From Prevotellaceae bacterium (GTDB taxonomy: Bacteria > Bacteroidota > Bacteroidia > Bacteroidales > UBA932): a DNA stretch of 5,167 nucleotides. Location: contig JAIRLT010000108.1 in the NCBI GenBank assembly GCA_031259225.1, positions 1 through 5,167 on the forward strand. The letters are read 5' to 3'. Positions 5,166 to 5,167 of this stretch are shown one piece after another (within the stretch, counting starts at the first letter, position 1; each line of letters starts with the position of its first letter). The notes under the pieces are model-generated. The model was given only the letters and a program-made list of their open reading frames with translations. It was not told the DNA's origin and made no database searches. The translations under genes and the position numbers were made by a program.

Positions 5166-5167
5166 GG

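Overview
The window looks like chromosomal DNA from a member of the Bacteroidota, probably Bacteroidales. The evidence is the Bacteroides-like Mfd sequence, a TAnnTTTG-type -7 promoter element on each side of a divergent intergenic region, weak or absent Shine-Dalgarno sequences, and a NAD kinase gene followed by an outer-membrane beta-barrel gene of the DUF6089 type. The order nadK then DUF6089 is common in this phylum, usually followed by uppS and bamA.

Layout. Positions 1-2324 (minus strand) hold the first 774 codons of mfd, the transcription-repair coupling factor; its 3' end lies beyond the window start. A ~100-bp AT-rich divergent promoter region (2325-2440) separates it from a gamma-carbonic-anhydrase-like hexapeptide-repeat protein (2441-2950, plus). 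Next comes a small AT-rich gene for a four-helix-bundle protein of the 23S rRNA intervening-sequence (IVP/S23) family (3038-3427). Then follow nadK (3472-4350) and the DUF6089-like barrel protein (4401-5159).

Four of the five genes are ordinary housekeeping or envelope genes. The unusual layer is a set of 7-bp tandem-repeat arrays. One pair of arrays (TTTCTAA left, TTAGAAA right, in inverted orientation) brackets the IVP gene like the ends of a small mobile unit. A second, gene-less palindromic copy built on a different heptamer (GGAGAGT / ACTCTCC) sits inside mfd and adds about 33 codons without breaking the frame. In both, the left array is followed within 1-2 bases by the same 10-mer, GGCTGACGCC. 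Two copies of a third heptamer (AGAATTA) begin at the stop codon of the last gene and run off the window end.

My main proposal is that these are members of one family of heptamer-array palindromic elements. The copy with the IVP gene would be the complete form and the copy in mfd a cargo-less form comparable in style to the Rickettsia palindromic elements. The sequence shows the structures directly; mobility and any role of the IVP protein in it are inference.
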